A stretch of 5,309 nt of DNA from Planctomycetes bacterium RBG_16_43_13 (GTDB taxonomy: Bacteria > Planctomycetota > MHYJ01), in the NCBI GenBank assembly GCA_001828445.1, contig MHYJ01000067.1, positions 9,497-14,805 on the forward strand, given 5' to 3'. Positions 1-4,863 of the stretch are shown piece after piece. Each line of letters begins with the position of its first letter. The stretch's first letter is position 1. The notes below the pieces were generated by a model. That model ran no database searches. It was not told where the DNA came from and was given only the letters and a program-made list of their open reading frames with translations. A program made the translations under genes and the position numbers.

Positions 1-414
1 CAGACCTACGATACGATAGTGTGTTTGAATGTCCTTGAACATATTAATGACGACATAACTTCGCTTAAAAATATGTATAGCATCCTCCAAAGGGGTGGAC
101 GGCTAATTTTATTCGTTCCCGCGAATATGCGGCTTTATTCAGATATAGATAGAAACTTAGGGCACTGTCGGAGGTATGAGTTGAAAGACATATCACAAAA
201 ACTTAGGAATGCAGGGTTTAAGATTATTGGTGCTCGGTATTACAATATTTTGGGTGCTTGGGGCTGGTTAGTGAATGGCAAGCTACTACGTAGAAAATAT
301 ATCTCGCCCAGCCAGACCCGCCTTTTTAATAAATTCCTTATGTTCGCCTTAAAGTTAGAGGACTGCCTAAACACAAGTTTCGGTATGTCTATATTGGCAA
401 TAGCTGAGAAATAG
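1..414 (+). CDS. Class I SAM-dependent methyltransferase, C-terminal part (5' end outside window)
   Basis: The frame is open from base 1 (QTYDTIVCLNVLEHINDD), so the gene begins upstream; the GTG at 19 is an internal Val codon and not the start. The visible 137 residues cover the second half of a Rossmann-fold methyltransferase. YDTIVCLNVLEHI is the strand-4 motif that follows the SAM-binding loops in the Methyltransf_11/12/23 group, and LQRGGRLILFVPA is the strand-5 'LxPGGxLxxxVP' motif. The glycine-rich motif I that contacts SAM would lie upstream and cannot be checked. The tail (LYSDIDRNLGHCRRYELKD, then RYYNILGAWGWLVNGKLLRR) resembles the subgroup commonly found beside family 2 glycosyltransferases and lipid-sugar genes. 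The methyl acceptor is unknown. The next gene begins 13 bases after the stop, so co-transcription with the membrane glycosyltransferase is likely. Confidence 0.85.
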   Translation, partial: QTYDTIVCLNVLEHINDDITSLKNMYSILQRGGRLILFVPANMRLYSDIDRNLGHCRRYELKDISQKLRNAGFKIIGARYYNILGAWGWLVNGKLLRRKYISPSQTRLFNKFLMFALKLEDCLNTSFGMSILAIAEK

Positions 415-427
415 TATTGGCGAATCT

Positions 428-1639
428 GTGAGCAATAAACGATTTCTACTACTTATACTTTTAACAGCCCTCATATTACGACTGGCTATAGTATTCTCGA
501 TGTCGCCAGATAAAGCAGTATTTCCTGATTCACACGATTACATAGGAATAGCTAAAAACGTTGTAGAGGGTGATGGTATAATTCTGGATGAACATCATCG
601 GGCAACGAGGCCACCGCTATATCCTATATTTTTCGCAGGGCATCGTATACTCTTTGGTGATGCGCTACTACCAATCCAAATAACACAGGCACTTTTGGGT
701 GCGGTTTCCATACTTCTCATTTTTGCACTCACAATGATGATATTTGACGATGTAACAATTGCTAAGATATCGGCTGTTATCACGGCTATTTATCCATATT
801 TTATCTACTTTACGGGCTTAATATTATACGAGACGTTATTCATTTCCCTGCTATTGGGGATGATGTTGCTATTGGTTTATGGAATTAGGAGAAATAAATT
901 ATGGACTGTATCTCTTTCTGGCTTTATATGTGGGCTAATTGCGCTGTTACACGCAGGTCATCTGCTCTTTGGGCTCTTCATAATTCCTGCTATAATTCTT
1001 TATGCGAGACATTATTGTAATAACTTTAGTATAGGGAAGGTAATTATCCTTTTTTTGCTCTTTACATCTATACCGCTAATTCCGTGGACGGTAAGGAATT
1101 ACTTCATATTCGGCAGGTTTATACCTGTTTCTACGCAGGGAGGATATGCTTTGGCTGATTCATTTGCACCAGACGCTACAGGTGGGACGGATATAAGTAA
1201 AGTAACTAAATGGTTAGATGAGGTGAAGAATTTGCCTGAAGCAGAGCAGGACGTAGCACTCCGCAAAAGGGCAATAGATGCTATAATGGCTGACCCGCTT
1301 CGCGCCTTCTTACTGTCGTTCAATAAACTCGTATATTTTTATAGCCCTATTCCTAAGGCAGAGGGGTTTAACAATGTCTTCTATAAGTTGATAGGGCTTA
1401 TTTCTACATTACCTATCTTTGTTTTCGCAGTAATTGGTATTTGGTGTATGCGGAGAAATCTAACAGCGATTATCCTGATTCTTACACCTATAATATACTA
1501 CACAATTTTGCATATGGTATTTATCGGCTCGATAGTATATCGCTTACCTATAGAGCCGTATATAATAATTTTAGCGAGCTACGGTGGATATTATTTATTC
1601 AACAAAATTATGGCACGAGATATGTTGCAAGTATCTTAG
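428..1639 (+). CDS. Polytopic membrane glycosyltransferase, ArnT/PMT (GT39-like, PMT_2) type
   Basis: A 403-residue integral membrane protein, predicted to transfer a sugar from a polyprenyl-phosphate carrier to an acceptor on the outer face of the inner membrane. The GTG start keeps the first membrane helix (residues 5-24); the next in-frame Met (25) would remove it. No clear Shine-Dalgarno precedes the GTG. The first loop has the family signature PDSHDYIGIA (residues 33-42, acidic D34 and D37) followed by RPPLYP (61-66). In GT-C enzymes acidic residues in this loop are catalytic or metal-associated. Further hydrophobic helices lie at about 80-105, 112-131, 133-152, 160-192, 203-220, 319-339, 345-368 and 373-392. 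PWTVRNY (219-225) and YRLPIEPYIII (371-381) are also typical of PMT_2 proteins. The soluble part is short compared with ArnT (about 550 residues). Sugar and acceptor cannot be inferred. Confidence 0.82.
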   Translation: MSNKRFLLLILLTALILRLAIVFSMSPDKAVFPDSHDYIGIAKNVVEGDGIILDEHHRATRPPLYPIFFAGHRILFGDALLPIQITQALLGAVSILLIFALTMMIFDDVTIAKISAVITAIYPYFIYFTGLILYETLFISLLLGMMLLLVYGIRRNKLWTVSLSGFICGLIALLHAGHLLFGLFIIPAIILYARHYCNNFSIGKVIILFLLFTSIPLIPWTVRNYFIFGRFIPVSTQGGYALADSFAPDATGGTDISKVTKWLDEVKNLPEAEQDVALRKRAIDAIMADPLRAFLLSFNKLVYFYSPIPKAEGFNNVFYKLIGLISTLPIFVFAVIGIWCMRRNLTAIILILTPIIYYTILHMVFIGSIVYRLPIEPYIIILASYGGYYLFNKIMARDMLQVS

Positions 1640-1652
1640 GTAATATTATAAT
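1625..1652 (+). promoter_or_regulatory. Possible sigma70-type promoter ahead of oppA
   Basis: TTGCAA (1625-1630, 4 of 6 against TTGACA) and a perfect TATAAT (1647-1652) are separated by 16 bases, spanning the end of the glycosyltransferase gene and the short gap before oppA. Transcription would start near 1659, which leaves little or no leader and would cut into the Shine-Dalgarno at 1656-1660. The local sequence is AT-rich, so a chance match is quite possible. oppA may simply be read through from upstream. Confidence 0.25.
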
Positions 1653-1655
1653 ACC

Positions 1656-1660
1656 AAGGA
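1656..1660 (+). promoter_or_regulatory. Ribosome binding site for oppA
   Basis: AAGGA ends 8 bases before the ATG at 1669. It decides the start of the binding protein, because the longer open frame from 1441 has no comparable site and overlaps the glycosyltransferase gene by about 200 bases in another frame. Confidence 0.6.
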
Positions 1661-1668
1661 TTATAGAT

Positions 1669-3441
1669 ATGGGGAAAATAATAGCGGTCTTTATCATAGT
1701 TGCTTTTCTCCTCGGCTTCTTTCTCTATAACCATAGTGGTTTTACAGATACAGAAGGAAGGGTGGACTTACGTCTCGTATGGGGGCAGGAACCCGTTTCA
1801 TTCGACCCTGCTATCATAACTGGTGTTCTGGAGGATAGATTTGCAAAGTCCTTCTTTGAGGGGCTTATTACTTACGATAAGGACAATGTAACACCTACTC
1901 CCGGCATCGCAAAAAGTTGGGATATATCGAGCGACCTAAAAAAATATACATTCCATCTGAGAGAAAGCAAGTGGAGTAATGGCGAGCCGTTGACCGCCCA
2001 CGATTTTCGCTACTCGTGGTTCCGTGTATTGAACGAAATGGATGTTGAATACGTCTATATGCTCTACTACATAAAAGGGGCAGAGGCGTATCAAAATAAT
2101 CTTACTGCAGATGTTATGCTTAACGCTTTCGATAGTAAAGGAAGTGATGAGAAAATCGAGACACTTCATAAGCTCTCTCCCTTTGTAAATCTCAGCCACA
2201 GGAATCGTCTCGAGCAGATATTAGGAAAGGAAGAGGGTACAACTGTAAAAACGGAACTTGCAAAATTGATAGAAGCCGCATCGAAGAGAGAAGCGATAAC
2301 AGAGGAAAGCGTCGGGATAAAGGTATTGGACGACTATACTCTTGAGGTTACTCTTGGAAATCCAACTCCGTTCTTCCTCGATATAGTTGGTTTTATGACC
2401 CTCCTTCCTGTGAATAAGAAGTGTGTGGAAAAATATGGAAGGAGTTGGATAAAGCCGGAGAATATGGTTTGTAACGGTCCGTTTGTGCTGGCGAAGTGGA
2501 TGCCAAATCACTCAATACTGATGGCTAAGAACACTTACTATTGGGGCAAAGATAATGTAAAACTAAGTAATGTGTTATGTTATTCAGTGAAAAAAACAGA
2601 TACAGGATTTAACTATTACGAAACTAACACAGTTGATTGGATAGATAGGTTCAGTATGCCAGCAGAGTTTATAGAGTATCTCTCATTAAGAAGTGATGTA
2701 AAAAAGTTTTCATCTTTTAATACATCTTTTCTACGGTTTAATGTAACTAAGCCACCATTTGATAACGTAGAAGTTAGGAAAGCATTTACTATGGCAATTA
2801 ATAAAGAGGATATAACTAAATATGTAACAAGAGGTGGTGAGATACCTACGGACTTTCTCATACCTGATGGCATAAAGGATTATAAAAGCCCTGCTGGCTT
2901 GCACTATAATCCAGATAAGGCAAAGCAGCTTCTGAAGAAGCACTACCCAGATATAGCTACGTTTCCTCGTATAGAATACCTTACAAATGATAGGTCAATC
3001 TCAGGACGGGTATTTGAGCTTCTGCAGAAGCAATGGCAGGATATATTGGGTGTAAAGATAGATATAAAACGTCAAGAGTGGAAGGTCTATCTTGATTCCC
3101 TCAGTAAGCTGGAATACAACATCGCCTCCGGCGGATGGATGGGTGATTACTATGACCCGAATACATTTGCTGATATGTGGGTTACAGGCGGTGGTAATAA
3201 TAGGACCGGCTGGGGCAAAAAGGAATATGACGACTTGATAGCCGCCGCCGCAACGGAGGGAGATGTAAAGAAACGCTTCGAGATATTCTACAAATCAGAG
3301 AAGATGATTCTGGAGGATGAAACAATAATTGTTCCTCTATATAACGCTGTAGAATATATTATGTATAAACCATATGTAAAGGGACTGAATACAAATATAA
3401 TGAGTAGATTCCTCCTCCGCAATGTTTATATAGAAAAATAA
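1669..3441 (+). CDS. oppA: Peptide ABC transporter substrate-binding protein (OppA/DppA type, SBP_bac_5)
   Basis: A 590-residue extracytoplasmic solute receptor that binds oligopeptides and delivers them to the OppBC channel. The ATG at 1669 has an AAGGA site 8 bases upstream and opens directly into a hydrophobic segment (residues 4-20). There is no lipobox Cys, so this is an uncleaved anchor or a Sec signal rather than a lipoprotein signal. Family features follow in order: LRLVWGQEPVSFDPA (35-49); FEGLITYD (63-70); SNGEPLTAHDFRYSW (103-117); VGIKVLDDYTLEVTL (215-229); NGPFVLAKWMPNHS (269-282); and GGWMGDYYDPNTFADMW (488-504) followed by NNRTGW (510-515), typical of the OppA ligand pocket. 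It is longer than a usual OppA (about 540) because of roughly 65-70 additional residues between YYIKGAEAY (133-141) and VGIKVLDD. Oligopeptides are the likely ligand by family, but nickel or other peptide-like ligands are not excluded. Confidence 0.9.
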   Translation: MGKIIAVFIIVAFLLGFFLYNHSGFTDTEGRVDLRLVWGQEPVSFDPAIITGVLEDRFAKSFFEGLITYDKDNVTPTPGIAKSWDISSDLKKYTFHLRESKWSNGEPLTAHDFRYSWFRVLNEMDVEYVYMLYYIKGAEAYQNNLTADVMLNAFDSKGSDEKIETLHKLSPFVNLSHRNRLEQILGKEEGTTVKTELAKLIEAASKREAITEESVGIKVLDDYTLEVTLGNPTPFFLDIVGFMTLLPVNKKCVEKYGRSWIKPENMVCNGPFVLAKWMPNHSILMAKNTYYWGKDNVKLSNVLCYSVKKTDTGFNYYETNTVDWIDRFSMPAEFIEYLSLRSDVKKFSSFNTSFLRFNVTKPPFDNVEVRKAFTMAINKEDITKYVTRGGEIPTDFLIPDGIKDYKSPAGLHYNPDKAKQLLKKHYPDIATFPRIEYLTNDRSISGRVFELLQKQWQDILGVKIDIKRQEWKVYLDSLSKLEYNIASGGWMGDYYDPNTFADMWVTGGGNNRTGWGKKEYDDLIAAAATEGDVKKRFEIFYKSEKMILEDETIIVPLYNAVEYIMYKPYVKGLNTNIMSRFLLRNVYIEK

Positions 3442-3546
3442 TATGCTCTTGTTTACTGTAAGATTGTTAGTCGCCCTTAAATTTGTTCTGTATCAATAGC
3501 TGATAATTATAATATGCTCTCATTTATCACAAGAAGGTTGGTCATC
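3439..3546 (+). repeat. Duplicated oppB start context (direct repeat, 71-base period)
   Basis: TAATATGCTCT occurs at 3439-3449, overlapping the oppA stop, and again at 3510-3520, overlapping the oppB start. Weaker similarity continues to 3475 and 3546, giving 26 matches in 37 aligned bases with no gaps, after which the copies are unrelated. The same register of ATG and reading frame is kept. This looks like a decayed partial copy of the oppB beginning, or the scar of an insertion. Chance is possible outside the exact 11 bases. Confidence 0.45.
3443..3499 (+). other. 18-codon ORF in the oppA-oppB gap, possible remnant of the oppB start
   Basis: An ATG one base after the oppA stop opens MLLFTVRLLVALKFVLYQ and ends at TAG 3497-3499. 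Its beginning resembles OppB (MLSFITRRLVISV): M, L, F, R, L and V fall at the same positions. No Shine-Dalgarno is present, although the stop-to-start spacing of one base would allow translational coupling to oppA. It may be non-functional debris of a partial duplication or a short coupling ORF. I see no evidence for an independent function, and no clear terminator hairpin in this 72-base gap. Confidence 0.25.
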
Positions 3547-4431
3547 AGCGTCATAACCCTCCTCGCCGTCGTTACCATAACCTTCTTTATGGTCAGGGCT
3601 ATGCCTGGCAATCCGTTTGCAAGCGAAAAAAATGTCCCCGAGGAAATCCGTATGACCCAGATGGCGAAATACGGCTTCGATAAGCCAATCCTCGAACAAT
3701 ATCGCCTCTTTATGAAAAATCTCTTCTTGGGCGATTTAGGTTTGTCTCTCAAATACAAGGACTGGACTGTGAATGAGATAATCGCTATGTCGCTTCCCGT
3801 CTCGGCATTTCTTGGCTTCATCGCTCTCGTCTTCGCCGTCTTTATAGGCGTGGTTGCAGGTGCCTTCGCCGCCGCAAAGCGAAATTCTATAATCGATTAC
3901 TCGACTATGGCGGGTGTCGTCCTCGGAGTATGCATCCCGAATTTCGTCATTGCTCCTGTCCTGATACTTTTATTTTCGTTTCAGATAAAACTTTTTCCGC
4001 CCGGCGGTTGGGGAACGGTGTCAACGTTAGTCCTTCCTGCCTTCACGCTCTCGCTTCCATACATAGCATACATATCCCGCCTCACGCGTGCGGGGATGCT
4101 TGAGGCGCTGAATAAGGACTATATTCGAACCGCCCGCGCCAAAGGACTTCCGAGTAGCAAGGTTACATTCGAACACGCCTTGCGAAATAGCATTATCCCA
4201 GTCGTTACGTTTTTAGGTCCTGCGGCGGCGGGCATCCTAACGGGGTCATTCGTCGTGGAGTATATCTTTAATATCCCTGGGCTCGGCATCCACTTCGTCA
4301 ACGCAGTCCAGAATAAGGATTATTTTCTGATAAGCGGAATCGTCGTGGTGGATAGCGCCCTCTTGATATTTTTTAACCTGCTCGTGGATATTTCGTATGC
4401 GTATATAGACCCGAGAGTGAAGGTGGAATGA
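3514..4431 (+). CDS. oppB: Peptide ABC transporter permease OppB/DppB
   Basis: A 305-residue inner-membrane permease, full length for the family (about 306), that forms the peptide channel together with OppC. The ATG at 3514 gives the typical OppB beginning (residues 1-10 MLSFITRRLV). There is no recognisable Shine-Dalgarno in the AT-rich bases just upstream. Six membrane segments lie at about 9-29, 94-122, 131-158, 170-190, 229-251 and 270-295. RAMPGNPF (28-35), FLGDLGLSL (71-79), IPNFVIAPVL (141-150) and FPPGGW (161-166) are family signatures. The cytoplasmic EAA loop that docks the ATPase is DYIRTARAKGLPSSKV (202-217) with HALRNS (221-226). The end (IDPRVKVE) is normal, but the TGA stop lies inside the first unit of a GGAATG-type repeat tract, so the final codons and stop may derive from that repeat. 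oppB and dppB cannot be told apart here. Confidence 0.93.
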   Translation: MLSFITRRLVISVITLLAVVTITFFMVRAMPGNPFASEKNVPEEIRMTQMAKYGFDKPILEQYRLFMKNLFLGDLGLSLKYKDWTVNEIIAMSLPVSAFLGFIALVFAVFIGVVAGAFAAAKRNSIIDYSTMAGVVLGVCIPNFVIAPVLILLFSFQIKLFPPGGWGTVSTLVLPAFTLSLPYIAYISRLTRAGMLEALNKDYIRTARAKGLPSSKVTFEHALRNSIIPVVTFLGPAAAGILTGSFVVEYIFNIPGLGIHFVNAVQNKDYFLISGIVVVDSALLIFFNLLVDISYAYIDPRVKVE

Positions 4432-4479
4432 AGAATGTAGAATGCGGAATGTGGAATGCGGAATGATGAATTTGGAATT
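4424..4479 (+). repeat. Left heptamer tandem repeat (NRGAATG units)
   Basis: Six consecutive 7-base units occur at 4424-4465: TGGAATG, AAGAATG, TAGAATG, CGGAATG, TGGAATG and CGGAATG. Degenerate units continue to about 4479 (ATGAATT, TGGAATT). Because 7 is not a multiple of 3, three units encode one 7-residue cycle, which is why the four-helix-bundle ORF begins RNDEFGIRNM. The tract contains both the oppB stop codon (4429-4431) and the first candidate start codon of the next gene (4456). Confidence 0.85.
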
Positions 4480-4863
4480 AGAAATATGGAAAGAGTGGAC
4501 TTGAAAGAAAAAACGAAGAAGTTTGCGATTGAAGTAATAAGAGCAATAAATATGCTACCTAAAGGGCAAACTACGGCTATATTAGGTAAGCAACTGTTAA
4601 GGGCAGGGACATCTGTCGGCGCTAATTATCGCTCTGCCTGTAGAGCTCGATCTAAAGCAGATTTTATCTCTAAGATGGGAATTGTTGAAGAAGAAGCAGA
4701 TGAAACGCTTTATTGGTTGGATTTACTTTTAGAGGCGGGTATTGTGAACCGCAATCAAGTTAAGTATCTTATAGATGAGGCGAATGAGATTGTAGCTATT
4801 GCAGTTACCTCTATAAAGACCGCTCGGAATAATAGGAAGAATACAAAATTGGAGGAGGTATAA
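4456..4863 (+). CDS. Four-helix-bundle protein, S23 / 23S rRNA intervening-sequence (IVP) family
   Basis: A 135-residue protein of the S23/IVP family (TIGR02436-like), which includes proteins encoded in 23S rRNA intervening sequences and is structurally related to Avd of diversity-generating retroelements. Their biochemical role is poorly known; a nucleic-acid-binding oligomer is the usual suggestion. Helices are predicted at about 15-33, 38-63, 66-94 and 99-125. The core signature is LLRAGTSVGANYRSACRA (47-64), then SKADFISKMGIVEEEADETL (66-85), matching the family's 'L.RaG.SvgaNy.eA.rA.S..DF..K..i..kEa.Et.yWL' pattern. The ATG at 4456 is inside the left repeat, and residues 1-10 are simply translated repeat. 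The ATG at 4486 (M11, MERVDLKEKT) is an equally plausible start. The gene ends with GGAGGAGG and a TAA that touches the oppC GTG start, so it is translationally linked to oppC. It has no expected role in peptide import and appears to be a passenger. Confidence 0.85.
   Translation: MRNDEFGIRNMERVDLKEKTKKFAIEVIRAINMLPKGQTTAILGKQLLRAGTSVGANYRSACRARSKADFISKMGIVEEEADETLYWLDLLLEAGIVNRNQVKYLIDEANEIVAIAVTSIKTARNNRKNTKLEEV
4851..4858 (+). promoter_or_regulatory. Strong ribosome binding site for oppC, embedded in the S23 gene
   Basis: GGAGGAGG lies 5 bases before the GTG at 4864, within the last codons of the four-helix-bundle gene. It is the strongest Shine-Dalgarno in the window and supports GTG 4864 as the oppC start. 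Its position inside the putative cassette means oppC translation now depends on the inserted sequence. Confidence 0.75.

Noticed and set aside
19..21. GTG as the methyltransferase start
   Set aside because: The frame is open to base 1 and the preceding residues (QTYDTI) belong to the conserved strand-4 motif, so the gene is cut by the window edge.
1639..1655. Palindrome-like GGTAATATTATAATACC as an operator or terminator
   Set aside because: Only four outer pairs are clean, the centre is plain AT, and there is no following T-run.
1441..1668. N-terminal extension of the binding protein to 666 residues
   Set aside because: It overlaps the end of the membrane glycosyltransferase in another frame for about 200 bases, lacks a signal sequence, and the ATG at 1669 has a good Shine-Dalgarno followed by a hydrophobic segment.
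3483..3513. Promoter for oppB (TTGTTC ... TATAAT)
   Set aside because: Spacing is 19 bases and TATAAT ends directly before the ATG, so the transcript would start inside the gene; likely chance in AT-rich sequence.
4456..4863. Avd of a diversity-generating retroelement
   Set aside because: The fold is related, but there is no reverse transcriptase, template repeat or variable repeat in the window, and the signature fits the general S23/IVP family.
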